A stretch of DNA of 64,000 nt, taken from assembly GCF_047675955.1 (NCBI RefSeq), contig NC_132909.1, forward strand, positions 40,413,931-40,477,930. Direction: 5' to 3'. Positions within the stretch are counted from its first letter, which is position 1. Each line of letters opens with the position of its first letter. The DNA is from Chlorocebus sabaeus (taxonomy: Eukaryota; Chordata; Mammalia; Primates; Cercopithecidae). The position numbers and the translations under genes were made by a program. Positions 46,228-58,688 of the stretch are shown piece after piece. The notes beneath the pieces are model-generated. The model saw only the letters and a list, made by a program, of their open reading frames with translations, did no database searches and was not told the origin of the DNA.

Positions 46228-46431
46228 ATGTGTATGATTCTCCTGCCTCAGCCTCCCAAGTAGCTGGGACTACAAGTGCGTGCCACCACGCCCAGCTAAC
46301 TTTTGTATTTCTAGTAGAGATGGGACTTCACCATGTTGGCCAGGATGGTCTTGATCTCTTGACTTCGTGATCCACCCTCCTGGGCCTCCCAAAGTGCTGG
46401 GATAACAGGCGTGAGCCACCATGCCCGGCCT
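46228..46431 (-). mobile_element. Alu (minus), 3' part missing
   Basis: It begins at 'gattctcctgcctcagcc' with no T-run and ends 'gagccaccatgcccggcc'. Confidence 0.92.
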
Positions 46432-46439
46432 ATTATTCT

Positions 46440-47110
46440 TTTAGAGATATATTTTCATCTTTCTACTTTTTTTTTCCTTTTCTTTCTATTTTCCTAATTT
46501 CTCCTTTTCTGTCTCTTCCTTACTGTCATTCCCTTTTTCTTCCTGTGTTTCTCTCTTCCTTTCTTTTTCTCTCTTTTTAACATTTCTTCCTTGTAGAACT
46601 TGGTTCCTAACTTCTTTTGTTCCTTCCTTTCTTCCTTCCTGCCTTTCTATGTTCCTACTTTCTTCCCTTTTTTTCCTCCTTCTGTCCTGCCTTCCTTCCT
46701 TCTTACTATAGGAATGTGGCATCATGCCTGGCTAACTTTTAGTAGAGGCAGAGCCTCACTATGTTGTCAGGGCTGGTCTCAAACTCCTGGGCTCAAGTGA
46801 TTCTCCCACCTCAGCCTCCCAAAGTGTTGGAACTACAGGTATGAGCCCCCATGCCCTACCCTCTTTTATTTTCTTCTCCTTTTTTGGTCCTCTCTTTCTT
46901 CTTTCCTTTATTCCTTCATTTCTTCTTTTACTTTCTTTTTGTGTCTCTCCATCTTTTTCCTTCCTTTTTCATCTTCCCTTTTTCTTTTCATTATTTCCTC
47001 TCTGTTTCTTTTGATATTTCTTTCTCCTTCTTCATTTTTTTTCTGTCTCCTCTTTCTTTTTCTTTCTCTCTGTTTTATTTCTTTCCTTCCTTTCCACCCT
47101 CGTCTTTCCG
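46440..47110. repeat. Pyrimidine-rich (TTTCC/CTTT) tract split by an Alu fragment
   Basis: About 650 bp of CT-dominated sequence on the plus strand, in two blocks (46,440-46,705 and 46,860-47,100). Long low-complexity open frames in it are compositional artefacts. It abuts the CpG-rich island. Confidence 0.9.
46710..46858 (-). mobile_element. Alu fragment (minus)
   Basis: 'gcatcatgcctggctaac' to 'gagcccccatgccct', the 5' half of a reverse Alu without the right arm. Confidence 0.88.
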
Positions 47111-48440
47111 TCTTTGTGTGGATTCTGGGAGAGTCTCCTCATTCTGTATCTCCCTGTGTCCTAAACCACTCACTACCGTGTTCTGGTCATTGTTTCTCCC
47201 TCCCAGATGCATCTCCAAACACCCACACCCACGGGTTGTCTTTGACTGGACTCTGTACTGGTCTATGCAGAGCCACGTTTTGGGGATCATTTCTGGCGTC
47301 GGGTGGATCCATTTCGTCCACGAGCTGCCCTTGCCATCTCAATCTGTCTTGCTGACATTCGCACCGGTTGTCTCTGGTTGTCGCCGGTTGTCGGGCTCCA
47401 TCTGAGGCCACCTTTCTAAGTTCTCTTGTCCTCTGGAGCTCCAGCGGCAGCTGCCGAGGGAGGGACCGTCCCAGCTGTGAGCCAGGCGGAGTTCGGGAAG
47501 GCCCGCAGCCTTCAGCTGAACTGTCTCTTTGGGGCCAGAGCTCTGGCGCGTGCCTTGTGAGTCGTGGGTCCGGCGTGCAGGGCTGTGGCTTGGGAGGCTG
47601 TCCCCGCGCTCCCAGCCCAAGCCGAGTGTGGGGCTGCCCCGGCTGATCCCAAGCGCACCGCAACTTTAGAGGCCTGACCAGCGGGACCCACCAGGCCTGA
47701 CGCAGGGGGCCGGGGACGCCCACGTGGGTCCTGCTGTCTGAGGTTCCTGCCGAGTTTATTTCCAAGTCCCATGGAGAGTCGGGGCCGTTCTGTGCCATTT
47801 TCTGAAGGCCCGAGATGGATGGGCCCGGGAGGGGTTCGCCCGTGGGCTTTCCGAGCGCCCAAAGGGACTGCGTGCTTCGCGGTGGGTGCCTCGGGTTGGA
47901 GGGCTCCCCTGCTTGGCCTCCTGCCCCTCTGGTTCCTGGCTCCTCCCCTCATTCCTGGGAGTAGGGGTGGCGGCAGCTAGATGCCCGGGCTGGGACAGGA
48001 CTGGGGAAGCATGGTGTGGATGACTGAGGCGCAGGTGTCCGGGGGTGTGGCCCGGCAGGCCCCATCCCAGGTATGACTGTGAGGGCCCGGGGGTGGCCGT
48101 CTGGGTCCCGGCCGTCTCCCACCCCATGGGTGGGGTGGTCACCGGGGGTGCAGTTCCTGCCCTTGAACCCTTCCTCCTCTTTACACTGCCCACATTAATC
48201 AGCAGACGCGGGTTGGGGGTGCGGTGGGAAGGAAGGTTGGCGATTTAGATGCCAGAAACACAGCTTCAGGCCGCGAGCGCCACCCTTGGCCTGTAGGGTG
48301 GATCCGCTGGGCCTCTGACTCTGGCTTCTCAGTCCGGCCGCGAGGTCCACCAGATGTCGGCCAATAGTGTAGGACTTGGCCACCAGCTTGAAATGTTTAA
48401 GGTGGACCAGATGGCTCTCATCGGCTGCAGAACCGCTAAA
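47110..48440. promoter_or_regulatory. GC- and CpG-rich island of unknown identity
   Basis: About 1.3 kb, strikingly GC/CpG-rich against AT-rich surroundings. It contains a triple ggttgtc motif (47,366-47,397), several CCCGGG-like clusters and a CCAAT at about 48,361. Overlapping open frames occur on both strands (minus 47,187-47,798, 203 codons; minus 47,756-48,193; plus 47,368-47,646). None has a recognisable domain, and long frames are expected in GC-rich DNA. It may be a promoter or a GC-rich subtelomere/pericentromere-type repeat (REP522 was considered, from memory only). Confidence 0.5.
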
Positions 48441-48451
48441 ATCCAGTAGAG

Positions 48452-48544
48452 GGTGCGATTACTGCTCACTGCGGCCTCCACCTTCCCGGGCTCACCCTGG
48501 GGATCCTTTCATTTCGGCCTCCCGAGTAGCTGAGGCTCCAGGGA
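48452..48544 (-). mobile_element. Alu monomer fragment (minus), GC-rich
   Basis: 'cactgcggcctccaccttcc' to 'gagtagctgaggctccaggg', about 90 bp of reverse Alu at the edge of the CpG-rich island. Confidence 0.7.
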
Positions 48545-48629
48545 TCTTTCTGTTTTTGTTTTGTTTTGTTTTGCTTTTTGTTTTCCTAGCCTCACATCAA
48601 GTTTGTTTCCACAGTACATTGAGTTGCTG

Positions 48630-48942
48630 TTTTTTGTTTGTTTGTTTGTTTGTTTGTTTGTTGAAACGGAATTTTGCTCTTGTTGCCCAGACTGGAGTGC
48701 AATGGCACGATCTCGGCTCACCACAACCTCCACTTTTGGATTCAAGCGATTCTCCTGCCTCAGCCTCCCAAGCAGCTGGGATTACAGGCGTGCGCCACCA
48801 CACCTGGCTAATTTTGTATTTTTAGTAGAGATGGGGTTTCTCCATGTTGGTCAGGCTGGTGTGAAACTCCCAACCTCAGGTACTCAGTCCACCTCGGCCT
48901 CCCAAAGATCTGGGATTACAGGCCTGAGCCACCCGCCCAGCC
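48630..48942 (-). mobile_element. Alu (minus) with (GTTT)n tail
   Basis: The tail has about six GTTT units, followed by a full reverse Alu. gctgtttt-type flanks lie at both ends. Confidence 0.93.
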
Positions 48943-49059
48943 GCTGTTTTATTTTTATTTATTTATTTTTTCTGTTTCTTTTATCTCTTGCATGCTCCTT
49001 CCTGCACACTGAAATTGCTGTTTAGATTTCTTTTTTCCTCTTTATTTATTTTTTTTATT

Positions 49060-49345
49060 TTTGAGTGAAGCCTTGGCCCCCAGAGTGCTGGAATTACAGG
49101 CGTGAGCCACTGTGCCTGACTCTGTCTATCTACCTATTTTTTTTTAGTAGAGACATGGTCTCAGTATGTTGTCCAGGCTCTGGTTATATATGTTACTTTT
49201 TAAACTTTAATTATCATTTTTTAATAACGATGTCTCACCATGTAGCCCCGAGGGTAGTCTTGAACTCCTGAGCTCCAGGTATCCTCCCACCTTGGCCTCC
49301 CAGTGTGCTGGGATTACAGGCATGAGCCACCGTGGATGGTCTGGT
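49060..49345 (-). mobile_element. Old Alu-derived fragments (minus)
   Basis: Pieces at 49,068-49,119 ('cagagtgctggaattacagg'), 49,140-49,180 and 49,215-49,345 ('ctcaccatgtagccccgag' to 'gagccaccgtgg'). Probably one or two broken AluJ or monomer copies. Confidence 0.75.
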
Positions 49346-49943
49346 CATATTTTTGATGTGTTGATTCTTCTCAGTCCAGATGTATAATCTCACCCCTGAA
49401 CATTCCTGACAGTGTAGTTATGACATATGACTTTACCCGGCACCAGAGAGAGTTGGTGCTCCAGCCCTGGCCCAGCCCACAGAAGAGATTGTGACATATC
49501 ACTGGATCCAACACTGAGGTGATGCGATTATTTTACTGCCTTGGCACTGCACACAGGGGACATTGTGACATCACTGGGTCTTGTACCCAGGTGGTGTGAA
49601 TCTTCTCTCCAGCTTTGGCTCTTCCACCGAGGGCAATGTGTCATATAGCTGGGCCCCACATGATTACATGACTCTCCTGCCTGTGCCCTGTGCATGTGGG
49701 TCATTGTGACATATTGCTGGTGATGTAACTCTACTGTGTAGGCCCTGCCTACAGAGGACGTTGTGACATATACCTGCACCCATCACACAGGTAATACAGC
49801 TCTCATCTACTGCCTGGGCCTGCTCACAGAAGGGACTGTGACATATCGCTGGGCTCACACTTAGCTGACATGTCTCTCCTCCTTGTCTTAGGTTCTGCTC
49901 GCAGGGGATATTGTGACATGTCAGTGAGCCTAATACTAAGATG

Positions 49944-50036
49944 ACATTCTGTTTGTTTGTTTGCTTTTGTATTTTTAGTAGAGACGGCGTTTCTCCATGT
50001 TGGTCAGGCTGGCCTCGAACACCCGACCTTAGGTGA
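49944..50036 (-). mobile_element. Alu fragment (minus) in the array
   Basis: 'gtatttttagtagagacgg' to 'accttaggtgatctg', about 85 bp, directly flanked by B-monomer sequence. Confidence 0.88.
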
Positions 50037-50249
50037 TCTGTGATGTGTATCTCCTCCATGTGTTACTTTCAGGAAGAAATGGTCACCTATCACTGGTTGA
50101 GAACCTAGGTGATGTGACTCTCCTGCCTGGTCACTGCCCTCGGGGAAGAATTTTTTATACCGTTGGTCCAGCATCCAGGAAATGTGATTCTCCTGAGTGC
50201 TTTCTACCAACAAGTTGATTGGTTACATATATCTTGGCCCCGATCACAG

Positions 50250-51130
50250 GTGTGATGATGACTGTAATACTTTGTACCAGCCAATTGAAGAGATACTGTC
50301 TCTCACAGCTATGCTTAGAAAAAGGAGTAAAATCCTGGGTCTCCTTTCTGTATGAAGGTTATAGAGAATTACTACTCTCTTGTATGTTGTATAAAGCCCT
50401 TGGATGGTACAGAGAGAGATGAAGACATAGCAAACAGGTTAGATCATGTTTCTTGTAAGCACACCCTGCCAATTTTAGAATTATCACTCTCACACACGGA
50501 CAGAACCCACTGATGAGTTCATGATTCTCATGTGCAGATGCAGTCCACAGTTGAAATTGTGACTATCATGTGAACATCCGGCCACAGTTGAGATGGTGAC
50601 TCGTTTCTAAACCCAGCTCATAGGCAGGTGAGGACTCTCCTCTCTGGACCCAGCCAATTGGAGATATGTTGACTCTCATACCTAGACTTAGGGCCACATA
50701 AGATCATGGGTCCATAGGACCACAAAAGTCTCAGAGCAGATTGCGACTCATGCATACCATACAAAGCCCTCAAGTGGTACAGCATGTGTCCTGACAGAGA
50801 CAAGCACACAGGTGAGATTGTGACACTCATATTCACACCCAGTCAACAGCAAATCATTCACTTAAATGAATGCAACCCACTTCTGAGGTTCTGAATCTCA
50901 CATTTGGAGACAACTGAATGTTGGAAAATGGGCTCTCACTCATAGATTCTGTCCACAGTTGGGTTGGTGACTCTTTAACCAAGATTCAGCACACCTTTGT
51001 GACTGTAACTTCACTAAGGCACAGAGTTTGCAAGAGAATTTGAGGCTCATTCACAAATCCAGTCCACCATTGAGATTGTGACTCATTGTACTTAAACCCA
51101 ACATGTAGGAGGTGTTGACTCTCATTCCTT
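50250..51130 (+). repeat. Satellite A block 1 (plus array)
   Basis: Matches the reverse complement of about 33,860-34,745 over its length. Shared marks include the inverses of 'cctttttctaagcctagctg' and 'gggtttagaaatgagtcacc'. This is the least interrupted A block in the window. Confidence 0.85.
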
Positions 51131-51147
51131 GATTCAAAACAATGTCA

Positions 51148-51265
51148 TTTTTTTTTTGTTTCGCCATGTTGGCAAGGCTGGTCTCGAACTCTTGACCTCA
51201 CGTGATCCAACTGCCTTGGCCTCCCAAAGTGCTGGGATTGCAAGCATGAGCCACCGCACCCAGCT
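51148..51265 (-). mobile_element. Alu fragment (minus) in the array
   Basis: A T9 run then 'gtttcgccatgttggcaagg' to 'gagccaccgcacccagct'. The 5' half only. Confidence 0.9.
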
Positions 51266-52969
51266 GACAATCTCATTTTTAATGTCACCACAGGACCTTC
51301 TTACAGGTGTGATTGTGACATGTGAGTCTGCCCAGCATCTGAGTTATTTGACTCTCTCATCTGGGCCCAGTTTGTAGTGACATATCTTGGGACCCAGACC
51401 CTTGGTAATGTCACTCTATTTTGCCTTGATACAGTCCACAGGGGACATTGTGACATATCACTGGGCCATGCACCCAGGTGATGTGAGTCTCCTCTTCTTG
51501 ACGCTGCCCACAGGTGTACTGTAATATATTGTTAGGCCTAGGTTATGTGACTCTCTTGCTTGTATCCTTCCCACATGGGCTATTGTGACATATGGCTGAG
51601 TCCAACACCCAGGTGATGTAACTGCATTCTGGACCCTGTCTACAGAAGTCATTGTAATATATATATATATATTCACCAGTCACTGAGGGAATGTGCCTTT
51701 TTTTTATTTCCTGCCTTCTCTCTACTCACGGGGGTACTTTCTGCCTACAAATGAGATTGTGACATATCATGGCATCTAACCCTAAGATGATGTTACTTCC
51801 TTGCTCTGGCTGTGCCCTTAGAAGACACTGAAACATACTGCTGGGTCCAGCACCAAGATTATGTGGGTTTTCTGCCTGAACCCTGACCACAGGAAGCATT
51901 GTAACATGTCTCTTGACCCATTGCAATTTCTCCTATGGGCAAATCCCAGGCAAATGTCCTCTTTTTTCTACATGATGTGACTCTCCTTTTCTGGGGTTTG
52001 TCTACGGTGAGAATTGTGATATGTCACTTGAGGTAGCTCCTATGTGATGTGACTCTTCTTTCCTGCTTGGGCCCTTTTCAGTGGGGTGATTGGAACATAA
52101 AGCTGAGCCCTGCATCTAGGTTATGTCTTTCCTCTTGTTTATGAGCCCTACCCACAGAAGGCATTGTGACGTATCCCTAGCCTCTTACCTAGGTAATATG
52201 ACATTTTTGCCCAGGCCTTCCCCTCAGGGGGTATTGTGAAATATTGCTGAACTGAGAACCTAGGTGATGTAACTCTCCTCTACTGCCTGGGCCGTGTATA
52301 CGTTGTGTACTGCAACGTGTCTCTGGGTCCAACACTGAGTTCATGTGACTGTCTTGCATGGACCCTCCCACAGATATATTATAGCACATCTTTGCATGTA
52401 TTATCTGGGTGGTGTGATTCTTCTCTTCTGCTTGAGGCCTGCCAAAAGAAAAGATTGTGACAGGTCAGTGGGTCCAGCACCTAGGCGATATGACTCTCCT
52501 CATTTGCCTGAGATCTTCATATTTTGGATGTTGTGACATATCATTAGAACAAATACCTAGGGGTTGCAAGGTTCCTGACTGAGCCCTTCCCACAGGCGGC
52601 CTTGTGACATATTTCTCTATCCATCACCCAGAAGATGAAACTGTCTACTTATGCGTCCTGCCCACTGGGAAGATCATGACAATCGCTGGGCCCAGCAACC
52701 AGGTATTGTGTCTGTCCTCTCTGGGCCTCACCCACAGTGAGTCTTGTGACTATCTCCTGGCCCAGCATCCAGGTGATCTTACTCTTCTGCCCATGTCCTG
52801 ATTTTAGGAGGAAATTGTAACATCCTCGGTTGAGTGCCCAGTGATGTGACTCTCCTTCCTGGTCCATGCCCTCAGGGAAGAACTGGCCCAGCCCACAGTT
52901 AATGTCACTCTTGTCCTTGCTGTCTACCCACGGGTAGGATAGTGGCATATATCGTGGCCAAGCACAAAG

Positions 52970-54230
52970 ATGTCATGATGACTGTCATACCTTGAAGAAG
53001 GCAATAGGAGAGATAATGTTGCTCCTAGGTAGGCTTAGGAAAATGAGGAAGTTTTTCTGTACAAAATTCATAGAGAATTACACTTTCTCACATCTATAAA
53101 GACCTTGTGTGTAGCAGAGAATGTCGTAACAAGACCCAGCACACAGGCGAGACTGTGTTTGTCCTATGCAGACCCCACTAACCTTCAGAATTGTCATCCT
53201 CACACGTGGACAGAGCCCACTGGTGAGGTCCTGAATCACACATGAATGCAGTCCACAGTTGGAATCGTCACTGTCATAAGTGAACTTCTGGCCACAGTTG
53301 GGATGGTGACTCATTTCTAAACCCAGCTCGTAGGAAGGTGAGGACTGTCCTCTCTGGATCCAGCCAGTTGGCGAATGTTGACTCTCATATCTAGACTTAG
53401 AACCACAGGAAAGACTCTGGATCTCTTTCTTGTATGAAGGTCACAGAGGATCATCATTCTTGCATATTGTATAAAGCCCTCAGGTGATACAGAGAGTGTC
53501 ATAAGAGAACACAGCACACAGGTGAGACAGTGTTTCTCGAATGCACACCCAGGCAGCAGTAAAGATTGTCCTTCTCCCACATAAATACATCCCACTGTCG
53601 AGGTTCTGAATATCACACAAAGAGGCTGTCAAAAGTTAGAGAATTGACTCTCATATGTGGATCTGGTCCACAGGTGGGTTGGTGACTCCCAGACCAAGAT
53701 TCAGCACACATGTGAGGCTGTGACTGCACTGAAAGGACAAGTCTGCAGAATAAATTGTGACTCGCTTGCAAAAATTCTGTCAACCATTGAGACTGTGACT
53801 CACACACTTAGATCCAACATCCAAGGCTGGCCATGGCGGCTCACGCCTGTAATTCCAGCACTTTGAAAGGGTGAGGTGGGTGGATCATGGGAGGTCAGGA
53901 GTTCAAGACCATCCTGGCCAATGTGGTGAAACCCCGTCTCTACTAAAGATACAAAAATTAGCCAGGTGTGGTGGCAGGCGCCTGTAATCCCAGCTACTCT
54001 GGAGGCTGAGGCAGGAGAATCTCTTGAACCGGGGAAGTGGAGGTTGTAGTGAGCTGAGATCATGCCATTGCACCCCAGCCTGGGGACAAGAGTAAGACCT
54101 CATCTCAAACAAACAAAAACAAACAAATAAATAAATAGATCCAACATCCAGGAGGTGTTGACTCTCATACCTAGAACCTGGGCACATATGGAATTTCTAA
54201 CCTCATCGCTGGACTTTCCTGCAGGTGTGA
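52970..54230 (+). repeat. Satellite A block 2 (plus array), Alu-interrupted
   Basis: Starts 'gatgtcatgatgactgtca' and carries the same ordered landmarks as A block 1. An Alu splits it at 53,824-54,135. Confidence 0.82.
53824..54135 (+). mobile_element. Alu with 15-bp target-site duplication in A block 2
   Basis: tagatccaacatcca occurs at 53,809-53,823 and 54,136-54,150. The tail is CAAA/TAAA-rich. Confidence 0.96.
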
Positions 54231-54904
54231 TTGTGTACATCTGCTAAGCACCTTAGTGATTTGAGTCTCCTGCCTTGACCCAGTCCACAGATAAGATTGT
54301 GACATATCGCTTGACTCTGCACCTTGAAGATATGACTTTCTCTTCCAGCCTTGGTGCTGCCCACAGGATGGATTATGACATACAGCTAAGCCCTGCACTC
54401 AGGTTATGTGACTCTTCTCTTTTGCCTGTGCCCTGAATATTTCACAAATTAGGACATGTTACTAGGCTGAACACCTATAAAATGAGAGGCTCCTGCCTGG
54501 GCCCTGTCTACAGAGGGCCTTGTGACATATCTCTTCATCAATCCCACCTAGAAGATGTGACTCTCCATTTTTGCCTGCACTCTGACCACAGGAAAAATTG
54601 AGAATTGTCACTAGGCCCAGGTAGCAGGTGATGTATCTCTCCCACCTGGGCCTTGACCACAGAGAGCATTGTTACCTATTGCTGGGCTCAGCACCCAGGA
54701 GATACAACTCTACTGTCAGTGTCCTGCTTTTAGGAGAAAGTTGTAACATATTCCTGGCTGAGTATTCAGTTGATGTGACCCTCCTGTGTGGTCCCGGCCC
54801 TAAGAAAAGATTGTGATGTATTCCTGGCCAAAAACCCAGGTGATGTGACTCTTGTCGCTCCATATTCACAGGTGAGATTTTAAAATAATTTGGCCCAGCT
54901 CACA

Positions 54905-55950
54905 GGTGTGATGATGACGCTCATACCTCATACCTCACGGGTTCAGATAGAAGAATTCTCACCTGGCTATGAACTAGATTTAGAAATGAGCCATCATGCT
55001 GGGCGTGGTGGCTCTCATACCTCAAACTAGCCAGTAGGAGAGATGCTGTTTCTTATTGCTAGGCTTAAAATAATGAGTATAATGCTGGCTCTCCTTCTTT
55101 TACAAAGGTTATAGGGAATATGCACTTCTTACATACTATATAAATCTCTAACTGTACAAAGAGTGCCATTCTAGGCTTCAGAACACAGGTGACATTGTGT
55201 TTGTCATATGCACACCCCAGCAACTATTAAAATGGTCACCGTCACACATGGATAGAGCCCACTGGTGAGGTCCCGAATCTCACATACGAACACAGACCAC
55301 AGTTGAAACTGTGACTGTCATATGTGAACATCTTGCCAGAGTTGGAAATATGACTTTTTCTTTCTTTTTTTGGGGGGATGGAGTTTTGTTCTTGTTGCCC
55401 AGGCTGGAGTGCAATGGCATTATCTTGGCTCACTGCAACCCCTGTCTCCTGTGTTAAGGTGATTCTCCTGCCTCAGCCTCCCAAGTAGCTGGGATTACAG
55501 GTGCCCGCCACCATGCCCGACCAATTTTTTGTATTTTTAGTAGACATGGGGTTTCATCATGTTGGCCAGGCTAGTCTCAAGCTCCTGACCTCAGGTGACC
55601 CACCCGCCTCAGCCTCCCAAAGTGCTAGGATTACAGGCGTGAGCCACCAGGCCTGGCATGACGACTCATTTCTAAATCCAGTTCATAGGCAGGTGAGAAT
55701 TCTTGTAACTGAACCCGTGAGTATTCTATCTATCCAACTGGGGACATGCTGACTCTCATCCCTGGGCTTAAGGCCACAGTGAACACAGTTCACAGGAGGT
55801 ATGCAGAATCTCATACATGGATCCACTTTATTGGTGTGATTGTCGCTATCATACTTAGACCCAACATAGAAAATGTAGTGACTCTCATACCTGGAACCGG
55901 GACCTGTGTAGGACTGTTAATTCATCACTGGACCTTCCTGCAGGTGTGAT
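54905..55950 (+). repeat. Satellite A block 3 (plus array) with an inverted insert
   Basis: Begins 'gtgatgatgacgctcata'. Near its start is a foreign piece of about 75-80 bp (54,935-55,013). An Alu interrupts the block at 55,355-55,658. Confidence 0.8.
55355..55658 (-). mobile_element. Alu (minus) in A block 3
   Basis: A full reverse Alu with a T/G-rich start and end 'gagccaccaggcctggc'. Confidence 0.95.
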
Positions 55951-57483
55951 TGTGACATAACGCTTCTAACCAGCACTTGAGTGACTTGACTTTTCTACCT
56001 GGTCACAGCCCAAAGGTAAGACTGTGATATATCACTGGAGCCAGCACCTAGGTGCTGTGACTCTCCTCTATTTTGGGGACCCCACAAACTTTGGGTATTG
56101 TCAAATATTGCTGGATCTTGCACCCATGTTATGTGACTCTGCCACTGTGCCCTATATTTTGTGCCATACTGTGGCAAAATATGTCACATTAGACGTTGTT
56201 ACATATTGCTGGGTCCAACACCCAGGTGATGTAACATTATTTTCCTAGGCCCTGCCAGGAGGCATATTTGTGACATAACTGAATGCCTATCACCATGGCG
56301 ATGTTACTCTCTTCTCCTGCCTGGTCTCTGCTCACAGAGAAATTGTGAAATGTCACTGGCCTAGCATCTAGGTGATGTAAGTCTCCGCTTTTTCTGAGGC
56401 TACACATATTTGGGTATTGTGACATATTGCTAGGCTCAACACCTGAGGGATGGGAGTCTTTTACCTGGGCACTTCCTATGGGGGACATTGTGACATATCT
56501 CTGCACTCATCACCTAGGAGATGTGACTCTCCTCTTCTGCCTGCACCCTGCCTACAGGAAAAATTGTAGCTTATTGCTGTGGCCAGCAACCAGATGATAT
56601 GTTTCTCCTGCCTGGGTCTTTATTACAGGAAAGATTGTTGAAATATGACTGGACCCAGCATCCAAGTGATGTGATTTCTTCTGCCCTGTCACAAATATGG
56701 GAAAATTATAGCATATTGCTATGACCAGCACTTAGCTGATATTACTCTGATCTTTTTCTTATTTTTTTTTTTCTTTTTTGCCTGCAGAGGATATTGTGAC
56801 ATATTGCCCGACCCTGCACAGACATTATGCGACTCTTCTGTCTGTGGTTTGCTCACTTGGGCCATTTGTGAGATATTACTGGGTCCAACAACCAGGTGAT
56901 GCAACTTTTATGCCTGCGCCCTGCCTACAGGGGGCATTTTGGAATGACTTTGCATCAATCACACACGTGATGTGACTCTTCTGTCACCTGCTTTCTGCTC
57001 ACAGGAAGGATTGTGACCTTTCACAGCACATAGCTGATGTGACTCTTCTTTTATTTCTTAGTTTTTCCTAAAAAACAGATTGTGGAATATCGCTGAACCT
57101 AGCACCAAAGGGATATTACTCTTTTTTTTTTCTTGGTCCTGCCCATGTAAGACATTGTGACATATTGCTGGGCCCTGCACCTAGATGATGTGAGTTTTCT
57201 GCTTGGATCCCACTTACTGAAAATATTTTGACATATCTTTGAGCCCAACAGCTATTTTATGTGACTCTCCTCTTTTCTCTGGGCTTTGCCCAGAGGTTAG
57301 ATTGTAATATATCTTTGGGCTTGGGTCATGCCCAAGAAGGGGGAGTGATTTATTGACAGAAGGTTCCAGCACACAAGGGATGTAATCCTTTCACTTGGTC
57401 CTTGTAATTCTATTGCTTGGGCCCTCCCCAAGTGGTCATCGTGACATATCTCTGGGCCGATTACCTAGATGACAGATCTCTCC

Positions 57484-57508
57484 TTTTTTTTTTTTTTTTT
57501 TTTTTTTT
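57484..57508. repeat. T-homopolymer in the satellite array
   Basis: About 24 T inside a B monomer without any adjoining Alu body. It is either an expansion or the remnant of a lost element. Confidence 0.85.
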
Positions 57509-57698
57509 ACCTGAATCTGTCCACAGGGGGAAAAGTAACATATCACTTGGCCGAGCACCTTTGTGATGTGACTCTTCTCTCATGCCTAGGCCCTACCGGC
57601 TGGAGTGATTGTGCTATATAGGTGGGCCCAGCTCCTATGTTATCTGACTTCTATCTTTTTTCTGGAGCCCTACAAACAGATAACATTATGAAATAACA

Positions 57699-57982
57699 GG
57701 CCGGGCGCGGTGGCTCACGCCTGTAAGCCCAGCACTTTGCGAGGCAGAGGCGGGCGGATCATGACATCAGGGGATCAAGACCATCCTGGCTAACACGGTA
57801 AAAACCCATCTCTACTAAAAATACAAAAAAATTAGCTGGGCATGGTGGGGGGCACCTGTAGTACCAGCTACTCAGGAGGATGAGGCAGGAGAATGGCGTG
57901 AACCCAGGAGGCAGAGCCTGAAGTGAGATGAGATCATGCCACTGCACCCAGCTTGGGTGACAGCGTAAGACTTCGTCTCAAA
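57699..57982 (+). mobile_element. AluY-like element in the array
   Basis: A well preserved head 'ggccgggcgcggtggctc' and 'catcctggctaacacggt', diagnostic of AluY. The tail has turned into the microsatellite that follows. One of the youngest insertions in the window. Confidence 0.95.
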
Positions 57983-58029
57983 AATAATAATAATGATAAT
58001 AATAATAATGATGATAATAATAATAATAA
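57983..58029. repeat. (AAT)/(GAT)n microsatellite from an Alu tail
   Basis: About 15 trinucleotide units with ATG variants, continuous with the preceding Alu. Confidence 0.95.
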
Positions 58030-58688
58030 AAGTCTTCTTCTTTAAAAAAATAAAATAAAATAGCTCAGGGCCTTTAACCTTGGTGATGTGACTTTTCTGC
58101 CTGGACTCTCCTCTCAGAGGGTGTTGTATCATGTTGCTGGAGGCAGCATTTAGGTGATGTGACCCTTTCTCTACTACTTGGACTTTGACCAAAAAGGGAT
58201 TGTGATGTATCACTGGGCCCAGCACCTATGTGATGGGACTCTTTTCTCTTGTCTGGGTTCTGCATAGATTTTGTATTGTGACATATAGCCGGGTCTGTCA
58301 GCCCAGTGATGCGAGTCTTCTATATAAGCCTTGACTGCAAGAGTATTATGACCTATCTTTTCATTCATCACGTAGGTGGTGTGACTCTTCTTTAGCCTAC
58401 AGCCTGCCAAAAAAAATTATGATGTATCACTGGACCCAGCACCCAGATGATGTAGCTTTCATCTTTTGCCTGAATCTTACATATTTTGCATATTGGTCTG
58501 CAATTTGCACTTGCACTGCATTTGCACTTGGTCTGACATTAGGAAATGGGAGGCTCCTGCCTGGGCGCTGCCCACAGGAGGTCTTGTGACATATTTCGGC
58601 TTTTGTCACTCTCTCTTAGCCAGGCTTAGAAAAGCAAACATAATCCTGAATCTCCTCTATTTGCAAAGGTCATAGAGAATCACCACTC

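Noticed and set aside
46851..47405. 184-codon plus-strand frame rich in Phe, Leu and Ser
   Set aside because: It is a translation of the TTTCC-rich low-complexity tract, with no domain.
47187..47798. 203-codon minus-strand open frame as a gene
   Set aside because: GC-rich composition gives several overlapping long frames on both strands. No domain, signal sequence or exon structure was recognised.
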